The position numbers and the translations under genes were made by a program. The notes under the pieces are model-generated. The model searched no databases, had not been told where the DNA came from, and saw only the letters and a list, made by a program, of their open reading frames with translations. A stretch of 64,000 nt of DNA, from NCBI RefSeq assembly GCF_030816475.1, contig NZ_JAUSXF010000001.1:4547428-4611427 (forward strand), given 5' to 3'. This document shows positions 35,417 to 45,358 of this stretch, piece after piece. The stretch is from Arthrobacter pascens (GTDB lineage: Bacteria; Actinomycetota; Actinomycetes; Actinomycetales; Micrococcaceae). The first letter of the stretch is position 1, and the number at the start of each line of letters is the position of its first letter.

Positions 35417-36278
35417 AGAAATCACGACGGCGGCGCCTGCAGTTGACGAGGAAGCCTCCTTTGCCCCGGCGGCGTCTGCTGCTGAGCGTCCGTTCACCGT
35501 CACTCCCCGGGACACGTTTGTGGATGGCGCGGCGCTGTTCCCCGGCGACACCGGCGTGCTGTCCATGAGGGTCCGCCAGGCACTGGTGAAGCTCCTGAAA
35601 GGCCCGTACATCGACGGCGGCCGGGACGAGAAACTCTGGACCACACTCCTCGACAACCAGCTCATCCTGCGCAGCCGCCTGTCCGAACTCTTCCTTACCC
35701 TGCAGCTGGACCACGAGCGCAAGGTTGCCGTGCTGCGGCCAGTCGACCCGGAGGCCATCGGCGGCAGCACACGTTCCAGCATCCTGCGCCAGCAGCGCGC
35801 GCTGAGCCGGGTGGAGACCATCGTCCTGCTCCGCCTGCGCCTGCTGCTTGACCGCCATGTCACAGCCCAGACGGATCCGACCATCACCCGCGAGGAAATC
35901 GCGGACCTCGTGGCGCACTACCAGCCCGCCGGCCAGCAGGACGCCCTCAGGGACTCGGACGTGGTCAACCGGGCCATCACCAAACTCCTGGCCCGCCAAC
36001 TCCTCCTCACCACAGGCCTGGAAGACGTCTACACCATCTCCAACGCACTGCCGCTGGCCCTGCCTTTCGAAAATATCGGCGACATCCCGGCCCAAATCGA
36101 GGCCCTGGTAGCAGCCACAACAGACCCCGCAGGAACCGAAGCCCTCATAGAGCTCGACGGCGACCCGGCTGCCGAGGACGACGGCGGCGACGACGACGCC
36201 GAAAGTGACACGAACAACGACGACGACGGTGCAGCATCGTCGTCGTACTCAGCCACGAGCACGGAGGCCGACAAGTGA
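35409..36278 (+). CDS. jetB: JetB/MksE-like subunit (DUF4194) with an acidic tail
   Basis: A 289-residue DUF4194 protein, the winged-helix partner that binds the kleisin. The recognisable core runs from about residue 30 to 235: [50 protein letters not shown] and [26 protein letters not shown]. After this comes a low-complexity tail at about 248-289, dominated by Asp, then Ser. The ATG overlaps the end of jetA (ATGACTGA), and its TGA overlaps the GTG of jetC. Confidence 0.87.
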   Translation: MTEEITTAAPAVDEEASFAPAASAAERPFTVTPRDTFVDGAALFPGDTGVLSMRVRQALVKLLKGPYIDGGRDEKLWTTLLDNQLILRSRLSELFLTLQLDHERKVAVLRPVDPEAIGGSTRSSILRQQRALSRVETIVLLRLRLLLDRHVTAQTDPTITREEIADLVAHYQPAGQQDALRDSDVVNRAITKLLARQLLLTTGLEDVYTISNALPLALPFENIGDIPAQIEALVAATTDPAGTEALIELDGDPAAEDDGGDDDAESDTNNDDDGAASSSYSATSTEADK

Positions 36279-39200
36279 GCATCGCAACCATGCTGCCGAT
36301 GGGCGAGCTCACCAACCCCGGCCAGATGCGCCTTGCCCTGGTCCAGGTGGTCAACTGGGGCACTTTCCATGGGGCGCACTCGATGCACGTGGACCGTAAC
36401 GGCACCCTCCTCACGGGCAACTCAGGCGTAGGCAAGTCAACGCTGTTTGATGCCATGCTGCGGGTGTTTGACGCGCGGCCGCGCTCCAACGAGGCCGCCG
36501 CCCAGCGGGCCGGCGGTGCCGTGGAAGACAAGAGGACCACGTTCACCTACATGCGCGGAAAAGTGGGCGACAAGGCGGTGGGCGAGGGTTCGGCGAGTGC
36601 GTTTCAGCGCCCCGGTGCCACCTGGTCCGCCGTCGCGTTGACGTTCGATAACGCAGCAGGCACGCGGGTGACTGTGTCGGCGCTGTTCGACCTGCCCAAG
36701 AACGGCACGGAGTCGAGTGTGGGCCGGTTCTACCTGATCGACGGCAAGCCGCTGGACCTGCCGGCCATCGAGGACATTGCCGAGAAGCGATTCACCAAGG
36801 CCGCGCTGGAATCCATCTTCCCCGATGCGCAGATCTTCGATGTCCACAAGGCCTTCGCGGAACGGTTCCGCCGGGTCCTGGGCATCAGCTCGGACCAGGC
36901 CCTGCCGCTCCTGCGGGTGATCCAGGCCGGCAAGGGCCTGGGCGGCAGTGTCAACACGTTCTTCCGCGACCAGGTCCTCGATGCGCCGGCCACGCTCGCC
37001 GCCGCGGATGATGTGGTGGAGGAATTCAGCAACCTGATGTCCATCCGCCAGCGCCTGGAGGACGTGCGGCAGCAGCGGGACCAGTTGGCGCCTGTACCAG
37101 GCCTGAATAAGGAATACGCGCAGGCCCTGCTGGACGCGAACCGCCTCAGGGACCTGGCCGGCGAGGAGTTTGAGGCCTACAAGCAGCAGCTCGCAGTCGC
37201 TGTGCACCAGAAAACCCTGGAACGCTTCAAGGAGCTCGCCCAGTCGAAAGCCAAGGAACTCGGCGCGGAGCGGTCCGTCCGTGACGGCCTGGCCAAGGAA
37301 CTCCGCCAGCTGGAGACCGATTACAACAACCAGGGCGGCAACGCGATCTCCGCGATCGAGCAGTCCCTGGAGAATGCCCGCGTGGCTCTCACGCTCCGCG
37401 AGCAGGTGGAGGAAGCTGCCCGCAAGGCACTGGCCGACGCCGGGCTGCAGCTTGAATGGACGGCCGAGGGCTGGGAACAGGCCCACGAGCAGGCAGCGGC
37501 CAGGTCAGCTGAACTAATGGACGATTCCCGGGCCCTCCAGGAACTCCGGTTCGAGGCCTTTGATCACCATGCCACCAGGAAACGCGAGCTTGCTGCCGCG
37601 CAGCAGGAGCTCGTGTCGTTGAGGACGCGCAAGTCCCTGCTGCCGCCGTCGAGCATTGAAAACCGGGCGGCGATCGCGGCCGCCGTCGGCGTCCCTGAGG
37701 ACCGGATGCCGTTCGCCGGTGAGCTGATCGACCTCGCCGAGGGTGCGGAGCAGTGGCGGCCAGCCGCGGAGAGGGCGCTCCGGAGCCTCGCCACCACGCT
37801 GCTGGTCCCGGGCGAACATTTCGGCGCGGTGACCCGGTACCTGAACGAGAACAAGGTGCGGGGGGCCCTGCGCGCCGTGGACGTGTCAAAGCCACTCGCC
37901 GGGGGCGCGCTCGCCGTGGAGGACGTACGCGACGGCGACCTGCTCACCAAGCTGGACATCCTCACGGCCGGGGGTGTGGCAGAAGCCGGGGAATGGGTCC
38001 GTGAACGCATCGCCCTCGACTTTGCCTATCCCTGCGTCGAAGACCCGGACGAGCTTGCCAGGCTGGACAAAGGCCTGAGCCTGGGCGGCGTGGTCAAACG
38101 CAACCGCCACACGGTGGAAAAGGACGACCGTTTCACGAGCCGGCAGGACTATGTGCTGGGCTTTGACAACGCGTCCAAGCTGGAGCTCGTTGCCGCCCAG
38201 GTGGAGGACCTGCAGCAGGAACTGGGCAAGGCGGCCGAGCTGGCGCAGAGCCGCGAGGAGTCGCACCAGGGGATGAGCCGCCAGCTCGAGGCCCTGCGGA
38301 GCATTGCCGAGGACCACCGGCCATGGGAGCAGGTGTCCGCGGCAGTGGCCGCCGACGACCTCGCCAGGATCGACCAGCGGCTCAAGGATGCCCTGGCGGC
38401 GCAGGCGGACCTGGAGCCGCTCCGGGCCGCGGTTGAGGCGGTCCGGCAGAAACACCAGTCCAGCACCGAGGCCGCGGCTGTCCTGCAAAGCGAATACAAG
38501 GCGCTGGACCGCCAGCTGAGCGCTGCCGACTCGTTACTGGAAGCCGCACGGGTGCGCCTGGCTGAGGCGCCGCCGTCGGAAGCCACCGTCTTGGAGCTGG
38601 AACCCTACTTCAGGGACTTCGGCGACGTGACAGAAATGCACGAGCTGGACAACCTGGCCAACCGCGTCCGCACGTCGTTGTTGGGGGAGCTGCACGCCGC
38701 CGAGACGCGCGGGCAGGCCACGTCGGAGCGGCTGACCCGCATTTTCGAGGGTTTCGTCCGGGAGTGGGGAACCGCCATCTCGGCGGACCACGGAACCTCC
38801 ATCGGCGCCGCTGGCGAGTTCGAGACCCGGTACCACGCCATTGTGAGCGACGGCCTTCCGGCGCAGGAGGCGGAGTTCCGGCAGTTCTTCAACCAACGCA
38901 CTCATGAATCCTTCAGTACGCTGCTTCACCTGCTGGATGAGGAACGCCGCTCCATCAGCAGCCGGATCCTGCCGCTCAACGGCATCCTGTCGCAGGTTAA
39001 TTTCCATGAGGGCAGCTTCCTGGAACTGGACATCAAGCAGACGCTCCCGGCTACGGCCAAGCACTTCAAGGACGCCATTCAGAACGCGCTCAAGGCCCGC
39101 CACTCGCGGCCTGCCCGGGGGGTTTCGGGTACTGGTGCGCCGGGCCCGGACGACGACGAACTCACCACCCGCTACAAGTCCCTGGAGACCCTGGTGAAGC

Positions 39201-39739
39201 GGCTGGGATCCCAGGCGCCGGAGGACCGGCGTTGGCGGGCGGAGGTGCTGGACGTCCGTGGGCACCTGTTCATCCAATGCAAGGAGCACCGGGAAGTCGC
39301 TGAAGCAGACCTGGGGGGAAACGGCGGCCGGAAGACCGACGTTTACATGCACACGGACACTGGTTCCATGTCCGGCGGCGAGCGGCAGCGCTTCACGGCG
39401 TTCATCATGGCCGCGGCCCTGAGCTACCAGCTGGGGATCGCCGAGCAGGGGTTCACCACGTACGGGACGGTCATGATGGACGAGGCCTTTGTCCTTGCGT
39501 CGGAGGAGTTTGCCGGCGCCGGGATCAAGGCCCTGCACGAATTCGGGTTCCAGTTGCTCCTCGCTGCGCCGGAAAACGTCATTGACCTGTCCCGTCACCT
39601 GGGCTCTGTCACGGAGATTCTGCGGGATAAGCGCACCAACCGCTCGGGCGTGCTGACGGCACCGGTGATCGGGCGTGCGCCGGGAGCCGAGGGGGCCTGG
39701 CGGTCCGAGGCGAATCCTGTGGACATCGTCCTCCGCTAA
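36275..39739 (+). CDS. jetC: JetC/MksB-like SMC-family ATPase, Wadjet motor
   Basis: A 1154-residue SMC-like ATPase. The N-terminal head has Walker [10 protein letters not shown] (K54); two long coiled-coil arms surround a hinge near the middle; the C-terminal head has the signature SGGERQR (S1033-R1039) and Walker B VMMDEAF (D1069-E1070). The active-site residues look complete, so it should hydrolyse ATP and move DNA. It starts at GTG overlapping the jetB stop (GTGA). In a standard Wadjet operon jetD (a TOPRIM nuclease) would follow; here a repeat region and an iron operon follow instead. Confidence 0.9.
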   Translation: MSIATMLPMGELTNPGQMRLALVQVVNWGTFHGAHSMHVDRNGTLLTGNSGVGKSTLFDAMLRVFDARPRSNEAAAQRAGGAVEDKRTTFTYMRGKVGDKAVGEGSASAFQRPGATWSAVALTFDNAAGTRVTVSALFDLPKNGTESSVGRFYLIDGKPLDLPAIEDIAEKRFTKAALESIFPDAQIFDVHKAFAERFRRVLGISSDQALPLLRVIQAGKGLGGSVNTFFRDQVLDAPATLAAADDVVEEFSNLMSIRQRLEDVRQQRDQLAPVPGLNKEYAQALLDANRLRDLAGEEFEAYKQQLAVAVHQKTLERFKELAQSKAKELGAERSVRDGLAKELRQLETDYNNQGGNAISAIEQSLENARVALTLREQVEEAARKALADAGLQLEWTAEGWEQAHEQAAARSAELMDDSRALQELRFEAFDHHATRKRELAAAQQELVSLRTRKSLLPPSSIENRAAIAAAVGVPEDRMPFAGELIDLAEGAEQWRPAAERALRSLATTLLVPGEHFGAVTRYLNENKVRGALRAVDVSKPLAGGALAVEDVRDGDLLTKLDILTAGGVAEAGEWVRERIALDFAYPCVEDPDELARLDKGLSLGGVVKRNRHTVEKDDRFTSRQDYVLGFDNASKLELVAAQVEDLQQELGKAAELAQSREESHQGMSRQLEALRSIAEDHRPWEQVSAAVAADDLARIDQRLKDALAAQADLEPLRAAVEAVRQKHQSSTEAAAVLQSEYKALDRQLSAADSLLEAARVRLAEAPPSEATVLELEPYFRDFGDVTEMHELDNLANRVRTSLLGELHAAETRGQATSERLTRIFEGFVREWGTAISADHGTSIGAAGEFETRYHAIVSDGLPAQEAEFRQFFNQRTHESFSTLLHLLDEERRSISSRILPLNGILSQVNFHEGSFLELDIKQTLPATAKHFKDAIQNALKARHSRPARGVSGTGAPGPDDDELTTRYKSLETLVKRLGSQAPEDRRWRAEVLDVRGHLFIQCKEHREVAEADLGGNGGRKTDVYMHTDTGSMSGGERQRFTAFIMAAALSYQLGIAEQGFTTYGTVMMDEAFVLASEEFAGAGIKALHEFGFQLLLAAPENVIDLSRHLGSVTEILRDKRTNRSGVLTAPVIGRAPGAEGAWRSEANPVDIVLR

Positions 39740-39772
39740 CTCCCCCTCCCCTTTGATGCTTCCTCACGTTTC

Positions 39773-39883
39773 GTGAAGGAGCGTTCGGGATTTTGGCGCG
39801 AGATGTGAGGGAGCGTTCGGGATTTGGGCGCGAGATGTGAGGGAGCGTTCGGGATTTGGGCGCGAGATGTGAGAGAGCGTTCT
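39773..39883. repeat. 32-bp tandem repeat between jetC and the iron operon
   Basis: Units at 39773-39804, 39805-39836 and 39837-39868, then a partial unit to about 39883. Units 2 and 3 are identical; each begins GTGAGGGAGCGTTCGGGATT. A small hairpin TCACG-TTT-CGTGA precedes the array at 39763-39775 and may help end jetC transcription. Confidence 0.9.
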
Positions 39884-39964
39884 GAAGGGAAGTTGTCCGG
39901 TCTGCAGTGTGTGTCCTTCGTCACGGAAAGGGAATTAAGCCACACAAAGCTTGCGTAATCCTCT

Positions 39965-39983
39965 GAAGGATAGGCTAGCCTTA
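39965..39983 (+). promoter_or_regulatory. DtxR/IdeR-type iron box before the siderophore uptake operon
   Basis: The 19 bases from 39965 (GAAGGATAGGCTAGCCTTA) match the DtxR/IdeR consensus TTAGGTTAGGCTAACCTAA at 14 of 19 positions, including the core TAGGCTA. The box lies 34 bases before the GTG of the binding protein, so iron should repress the operon. Confidence 0.7.
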
Positions 39984-40017
39984 CTTGGGTTTGCATCATT
40001 TCACCCAAAGGAGCTCC

Positions 40018-41118
40018 GTGACTTCCCCCTTCTTCTCCGGCCGGAGTGCCACGCGCCGCACGCTGTTCAAGTCAGCTGGCGCGGCATCGGCTGTCTTTGC
40101 TGCAGCGGCGTTCACCCTGAGCGCCTGCTCCACAGGCCCCGTGTCCTCCGCCTCGGATGCAACCGCCACAGGCTCAGCACCGCAGTTCCCGGTCACCATC
40201 AAGCACCTGTTCGGCGAGACCACCATCAAGAGCCAGCCCCAGCGCGTGGCAACCGTCTCCTGGGTCAACGATGACGTGGCGATTGCCCTCGGCGTGGTTC
40301 CGGTGGGAGTTCCCAAGAATGAGTGGGGCGGCAACGCGCAGGGCTCCACCCCGTGGAAGGATGCAGCCCTTGAGAAGCTGGGAGCGGGCTTCGGCTCGGC
40401 AAAGGCTCCCGCCCAGTACTCCGAAGCAGACGGCGTGAACTTCACGGAAATCGCCACACTCGCCCCGGACGTCATTCTGGCGGCCTACTCCGGACTCACC
40501 GAAGAGGACTACAAGAAGCTCAGCCAGATCGCTCCCGTGGTGGCGCAGCCCGAGGTGGCATACGGAACCTCCTGGCAGGATTCCACCTCCATTATCGGCA
40601 AGGCACTGGGCAAGGATGCGGAGGCAACCAAGCTGGTCGCGGATACTGAGGCCACGATCAAGGACAAGGTCTCCAAGTACCCGCAGATCCCCGGTAAGAG
40701 CTTCATCTACGGCAACCTGGAACCCGCTTCGGCCGACGGCGTCAATGTGTATACGGCCAACGACAACCGCCCCCGCTTCCTTTCAGAGATCGGCATGAAA
40801 CTTGCGTCGGTTGTGGAGGACAACTCCAAGGGATCCAACGCATTCTTCATCCCGTGGTCCGCGGAGAAAGCCAATGAGCTCAAGTCCGACATCTTTGTCA
40901 CCTGGGTTCCGGACGCCGCAACCACGCAGTCCATCAAGTCCGACCCCCTGCTTGGCCAGATCCCCGCGATCCGGAACGGTGCCCTGGTGGCCGATTCGGA
41001 CAACACTCTCACGCTGTCCATCTCTGCGTCCTCGCCGCTGAGCCTGCCGTGGTCGCTGGACACGTTCCTGCCGCAGCTGGCCGGCGCGGCGGATAAAGTC
41101 ACCGCTGCTGTGAAGTAA
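40018..41118 (+). CDS. Iron-siderophore-binding lipoprotein
   Basis: A 366-residue Peripla_BP_2 (FepB/FhuD type) receptor. The N-terminus has twin Arg (R13-R14, ATRRTLFKSAG), a hydrophobic stretch and the lipobox LSAC (C37), so it is a lipid-anchored, possibly Tat-exported protein. PQRVATVSWVNDDVAIALGVVPVGV and EIATLAPDVILAAYSGLTEEDYKKLSQIAPVV are classic for iron-siderophore receptors. The GTG at 40018 follows AAAGGAG. It leads the uptake operon behind a DtxR-type box. Confidence 0.92.
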   Translation: MTSPFFSGRSATRRTLFKSAGAASAVFAAAAFTLSACSTGPVSSASDATATGSAPQFPVTIKHLFGETTIKSQPQRVATVSWVNDDVAIALGVVPVGVPKNEWGGNAQGSTPWKDAALEKLGAGFGSAKAPAQYSEADGVNFTEIATLAPDVILAAYSGLTEEDYKKLSQIAPVVAQPEVAYGTSWQDSTSIIGKALGKDAEATKLVADTEATIKDKVSKYPQIPGKSFIYGNLEPASADGVNVYTANDNRPRFLSEIGMKLASVVEDNSKGSNAFFIPWSAEKANELKSDIFVTWVPDAATTQSIKSDPLLGQIPAIRNGALVADSDNTLTLSISASSPLSLPWSLDTFLPQLAGAADKVTAAVK

Positions 41119-41128
41119 GCACCGTCCC

Positions 41129-42226
41129 ATGACGGAAAGTACGACGACGACGCCCGCTCGCGCCGGGGGGAAGGTCAACGCCGGGGGTAAGGCCGGGAAG
41201 GCCGGGAAGACTGCGGGGAGGGCCGGGAGAACCGGTACCCGGCAGGCCGCCTGGCTGCTGGCGGCCGTCGTCGTACTCGCCCTGCTGACCGTGGCATCAC
41301 TGGCGGTGGGTGCCAGGGGCCTTTCCCTTGGCACCGTATGGCAGGCGCTCACCCAGTTCGATCCGACGAACGGTGACCACGCCGTAGTCCAGGCGCGCAT
41401 TCCACGGACCGTGCTTGGCCTGCTTGCCGGCGGTGCGCTGGGCCTCGCCGGCGCGGCGATGCAAGGGGTGGCCCGCAACCTGCTGGCCGATCCGGGCATT
41501 CTGGGCGTCAATGCAGGGGCCGCGCTGGCCGTGGTCACCGGGATCTACGTGTTCGGCGTGTCCTCCCTTACCGGCTACATCTGGTTCGCGTTCATCGGCG
41601 CGGCTGCAGCCGCCGTCGTGGTTTACCTCGTTGCCTCCCTCGGCAGGGAAGGCGCGACGCCGGTCAAGCTCGCCTTGGCAGGGGCTGCTCTCAGTGCCGG
41701 GCTCTACTCGCTCATGAACGTCATCCTGGTCTCCAGCCAGGACACCCTTGACCGCTTCCGTTTCTGGCAGGCGGGCGGGATTTCCGGCCGGGACTGGTCA
41801 GTGGTGCTGCCTGGCCTGCCGTTCCTGGCCGCAGGTGCCGTCATTGTGCTGTCCACCGGACGGATCCTGAACGGACTGGCCCTGGGCGATGACATCGCCC
41901 GCGGGCTGGGGCAGCGGGTGGGGCTGGCCAGGGGCGTGACAGCGCTGGGCGTTGTGCTGCTGTGCGGATCAGCGACAGCGCTGGCAGGGCCCATCGGCTT
42001 CGTCGGCCTGGTCATTCCGCATGCCGTGCGTTCCCTCACGGGCCCCGATTACCGCTGGATCCTGCCATTCTCGCTGGTCCTGGCGCCGGCGTTGCTGCTT
42101 GCCGCGGACATCATCGGCCGGGTGGTGCTGCTCCCCGGCGAGGTCCCGGCCGGCATCATGACCGCATTGGTGGGCGCGCCCGTGTTCGTCTGGCTAATCC
42201 GCCGCGGCAAGGGGGCCGGACTGTGA
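41129..42226 (+). CDS. Iron-siderophore ABC permease, FecCD family (first)
   Basis: A 365-residue FecCD permease with about nine to ten membrane helices after a Gly/Lys-rich cytoplasmic N-terminus of about 35 residues. GALGLAGAAMQGVARNLLADPGILGVNAGAALAVV and GPIGFVGLVIPHAVRSLTGPDYRWILPFS are family hallmarks. The ATG is ten bases after the binding-protein stop; its TGA overlaps the next GTG. It forms half of the membrane channel. Confidence 0.93.
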   Translation: MTESTTTTPARAGGKVNAGGKAGKAGKTAGRAGRTGTRQAAWLLAAVVVLALLTVASLAVGARGLSLGTVWQALTQFDPTNGDHAVVQARIPRTVLGLLAGGALGLAGAAMQGVARNLLADPGILGVNAGAALAVVTGIYVFGVSSLTGYIWFAFIGAAAAAVVVYLVASLGREGATPVKLALAGAALSAGLYSLMNVILVSSQDTLDRFRFWQAGGISGRDWSVVLPGLPFLAAGAVIVLSTGRILNGLALGDDIARGLGQRVGLARGVTALGVVLLCGSATALAGPIGFVGLVIPHAVRSLTGPDYRWILPFSLVLAPALLLAADIIGRVVLLPGEVPAGIMTALVGAPVFVWLIRRGKGAGL

Positions 42227-43326
42227 CCACCACCGAGCGCGAACGTGCAGATATTCCCCTCAAAAGCGTAAAAACAGGGCATTATCTGCATGTTCGCGCG
42301 GCACTTCTCGCTGCGGCACTCCTTGCACTTTTCGCGGCTTCAGTCCTTCTGGGCAGCTACACCGTGACCATTCCGGACTTCTTCAGGATCGTGACGGCCC
42401 ACCTCACCGGCGGCGAAAGGATCCCCGGAGCCAGTTTCATCGTGATGGAGAACAAGCTGCCCAGGGCGGTCATCGGCACCATGATCGGGGCGGCTTTCGG
42501 CCTGTCCGGCGGCCTCTTCCAGACCATGCTCCGCAATCCGCTGGCCAGCCCCGACGTGATCGGCATCAGTTCCGGCGCCAGTGCCGCTGCTGTCACGGCC
42601 ATCGTCATCTTCGGGGCGTCAGGGGCTGCTGTCTCCGGTGCTGCCCTGGCCGGGGCGCTCGGCGTTGCCGCCCTCATCTACGCCATCTCCCGCGGCGGTC
42701 CGCTAGGCGGCAGTTCGCTCGGCGGGGGCGGCGGGGGCGGCGGGAACGCCGCGGGCAACCGCCTCATTCTGGCCGGCGTGGGCATCGCCGCCGCCCTGCA
42801 TGCAGTGGTCAGCGTCCTGATGACCCGCGCGGACATCCGGACCGCCGCGGATGCCCTGGTCTGGCTCAACGGCTCCCTCAACTCAGCCAACTGGGAGCGC
42901 GCCGGCGTCCTGTCGCTGTCCCTCCTGATCCTCGTTCCAGTCGTCGTTGCCCTCGCCGGGCCGCTCCGGGTCCTGGAACTCGGCGATGACACTGCCGCCG
43001 GCTTGGGCATCCGCGTCGGGTTAACCCGCGTGGCAGTGGTGGTCACCGCCGTCGCCCTCGCTGCAGTGGCGACGGCGGCAGCAGGCCCTGTCTCGTTCGT
43101 CGCGTTCCTTGCCGGCCCCATCGCAAGGCGCTTCACCCGCAAGGCCAGCCTCCCGGCCTCGGCGATGGTGGGTGCCCTCATTGTCCTGGCGGCAGACTAC
43201 GCCGCCGCCAACGTCGCTCCCTTGCTGCTGGACGGCACTGTGCTGCCAGTCGGCGTGGTCACCGGCGCCCTCGGTGCCCCCTTCCTGCTGTGGCTCCTCG
43301 TCACGTCAAACCGAAAGGATGCCTGA
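42223..43326 (+). CDS. Iron-siderophore ABC permease, FecCD family (second), with a Gly-rich loop
   Basis: A 367-residue FecCD permease starting at GTG in a GTGA overlap. Family motifs: [44 protein letters not shown] and [18 protein letters not shown] loop at about residues 162-184 is unusually rich in Gly and includes eight Gly in a row, placed before [13 protein letters not shown]. It pairs with the first permease. Confidence 0.92.
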   Translation: MTTTERERADIPLKSVKTGHYLHVRAALLAAALLALFAASVLLGSYTVTIPDFFRIVTAHLTGGERIPGASFIVMENKLPRAVIGTMIGAAFGLSGGLFQTMLRNPLASPDVIGISSGASAAAVTAIVIFGASGAAVSGAALAGALGVAALIYAISRGGPLGGSSLGGGGGGGGNAAGNRLILAGVGIAAALHAVVSVLMTRADIRTAADALVWLNGSLNSANWERAGVLSLSLLILVPVVVALAGPLRVLELGDDTAAGLGIRVGLTRVAVVVTAVALAAVATAAAGPVSFVAFLAGPIARRFTRKASLPASAMVGALIVLAADYAAANVAPLLLDGTVLPVGVVTGALGAPFLLWLLVTSNRKDA

Positions 43327-43327
43327 G

Positions 43328-44209
43328 ATGGCAGTTCTCAACGCCCGGGACCTCACGCTGAAATACGACCAGCGGTGCGTGGTGGACGGGCTCAGCATCG
43401 AGATCCCTGAGGGAAAGGTCACGATGATCGTGGGCGGCAACGCGTGCGGAAGATCGACCCTTCTCCGTGGCCTGTCCAGACTCCTCAAACCCGCGGGGGG
43501 AGCGGTGACGCTCGACGGCAAGGACATCCACTCCCGTCCGGCCCGTGAACTGGCCCGCACGCTGGGGCTCCTCCCACAGCACCCCGCCGCCCCGGACGGC
43601 ATCACCGTCCGGGACCTGGTGGGCCGCGGCCGTTACCCGCACCAGGGCTTCTTCCGCAGCTGGGGCGCGAGGGACGTGTCCCAGAATGAGCGCGCAGTGC
43701 AGCGGGCGCTCGAAGCTACCGCAACGCTGGACCTCGCCGGGCGGAACGTGGATGAGCTGTCCGGCGGACAACGCCAGCGCGTCTGGATTGCCATGGCGCT
43801 GGCCCAGGAAACGGACGTCCTGCTGCTGGATGAGCCCACCACGTACCTGGACCTTGCCCACCAGGTGGAAGTGCTGGACCTGGTCACGGACCTCAACCGC
43901 AAACGGGGCACTACCGTGGCCATCGTCCTGCACGACCTGAACCTCGCGGCCCGCTACGCGGATCACGTCATCGCCATGAAGGCCGGCTGCGTCGTGGCGC
44001 TGGGAGCCCCGGGGGAGGTTGTCACCGTGGAGTTGGTCCGGGACGTGTTTGGACTGGACTCCCGCATTATTCCGGATCCGGTTTCGGGGACACCCCTGAT
44101 CATCCCGGTCGGGCGCCACCACGCCGATGCCACCGGCACCATACCCGCCACCGTCAACGCCACCGCACCCGTCAACGCCCCCGCCGACGAACTGGAGTTT
44201 GTTTCATGA
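43328..44209 (+). CDS. Iron-siderophore ABC ATPase with an Arg in Walker A
   Basis: A 293-residue FepC-type ATPase. The P-loop reads GGNACGRST, so the usual Lys is Arg at position 42. The rest is standard: [27 protein letters not shown], signature [15 protein letters not shown], Walker [17 protein letters not shown] and switch His in [11 protein letters not shown]. The C-terminus has an extra Ala/Thr/Pro-rich tail. The ATG is one base after the permease stop, and its own stop overlaps the next start as ATGA. Confidence 0.92.
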   Translation: MAVLNARDLTLKYDQRCVVDGLSIEIPEGKVTMIVGGNACGRSTLLRGLSRLLKPAGGAVTLDGKDIHSRPARELARTLGLLPQHPAAPDGITVRDLVGRGRYPHQGFFRSWGARDVSQNERAVQRALEATATLDLAGRNVDELSGGQRQRVWIAMALAQETDVLLLDEPTTYLDLAHQVEVLDLVTDLNRKRGTTVAIVLHDLNLAARYADHVIAMKAGCVVALGAPGEVVTVELVRDVFGLDSRIIPDPVSGTPLIIPVGRHHADATGTIPATVNATAPVNAPADELEFVS

Positions 44210-45243
44210 AAAGCCGTGAGATCGCATCAACTGAGCCCATGACCCTGGCGTTCGAAGTCATCGTTTCCTCAGTGCAGTTACTCAGCCCCAACTTCCGCCG
44301 GATCACATTCGGCGGCTATTCCCTGCGGGACTTCGGCGTGCACGGTGACACCCTGGATCTGCGGATCAAGCTCATGATTCCGTCCCTGGCATCGGATGGC
44401 AGCCAGCTGCCGCTGCCTAGTTTCATGGACCAGGCGGGCTGGTACCGGGAATGGCTGGCCATGGATCCGGCGGTCAGGGGCTCCATGCGCACCTACACGG
44501 TGCGCGATTCACGCCTGGATTCGGTCTACCCGGAGATCGACGTCGACTTCGTGATGCACTTCGACTCCGACGGTAACGGCGGCCCGGCCGCGAACTGGGC
44601 CCTTAACGCCAGGCCGGGCGATGCCATCACGATCATCGGCCCCAATAACCACGCGGCTCACTGCGTCACCGCTGAGATTTACTCCGGCATCGAATGGCGT
44701 CCCGGGATGGCCCAGCGCGTCCTTCTCGCCGGCGACGAAACGGCCGTGCCGGCGATCTCCGCCATCCTCGAAAGCCTTCCGTCCTACATGACGGGCCAGG
44801 CCTACCTGGAAGTTCCGGAGGCAGGAGACTTCCTGGATCTCAAGACCGCCGCCGACGTCAACATCACTTGGCTCGCCCGGGATGCCGCCATCGGCCGCTC
44901 ACGCCCGCACGGCGAGCTGCTTCAGGGAACGGTCCGGCTAGCCGTCCCGGTTCCGGGCTGGGTGGCGATCAAAGCGGCCGACGGCGGCGCCGGCCCCGAG
45001 CCCGAGGACGTCAACGTGGATGTGGACATCCTCTGGGAGACGCCCTCGCGGATGGACACCGAGGCGATCGGCGCCACCAAGAATCCCGATGTGCCCGCCG
45101 GCGGCATGCCCTTTTATGCCTGGATTGCAGGGGAAGCAGGGGTTATCAAGGACATGCGGCGGTACCTGGTACGGGACGTGGGGATCGACCGCAAGCAGGT
45201 TGCTTTCATGGGGTACTGGCGGCGGGGCAAAGCCGAGGTTTAG
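44206..45243 (+). CDS. Siderophore-interacting protein (FAD ferric-siderophore reductase)
   Basis: A 345-residue SIP/ViuB-type reductase that releases iron from the siderophore in the cytoplasm. The FAD-binding barrel contains RTYTVRD (residues near 100) and DVDFVMHF with [20 protein letters not shown]; the NAD(P)H part has [22 protein letters not shown] and the ending [39 protein letters not shown]. It is last in the operon, coupled by ATGA to the ATPase, and ahead of a strong terminator. Confidence 0.92.
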   Translation: MKSREIASTEPMTLAFEVIVSSVQLLSPNFRRITFGGYSLRDFGVHGDTLDLRIKLMIPSLASDGSQLPLPSFMDQAGWYREWLAMDPAVRGSMRTYTVRDSRLDSVYPEIDVDFVMHFDSDGNGGPAANWALNARPGDAITIIGPNNHAAHCVTAEIYSGIEWRPGMAQRVLLAGDETAVPAISAILESLPSYMTGQAYLEVPEAGDFLDLKTAADVNITWLARDAAIGRSRPHGELLQGTVRLAVPVPGWVAIKAADGGAGPEPEDVNVDVDILWETPSRMDTEAIGATKNPDVPAGGMPFYAWIAGEAGVIKDMRRYLVRDVGIDRKQVAFMGYWRRGKAEV

Positions 45244-45276
45244 GGGCCTGGCTGACGGATCGTCAGGGGAACGAAC

Positions 45277-45320
45277 GACGGTCGTTGCAACTCCCAGGAC
45301 AGGGTGTTGCAACGACCGTC
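45277..45320. terminator. Bidirectional terminator after the iron operon
   Basis: Perfect 15-base arms GACGGTCGTTGCAAC (45277-45291) and its complement (45306-45320) with a 14-base loop, followed by AAAAC. It lies between the siderophore-interacting protein and the convergent GH16 gene. Confidence 0.85.
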
Positions 45321-45358
45321 AAAACACGCCAGGCGCGTGGAGGACTTTCCGGGCTGTC

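Noticed and set aside
39773..39883. The repeat array as a CRISPR
   Set aside because: Units abut with no spacers between them, and no cas gene is near.
39736..40008. A 90-codon minus-strand frame after jetC, considered as a possible broken jetD
   Set aside because: It runs through the 32-bp repeat array and encodes a repeated peptide with no nuclease motif.
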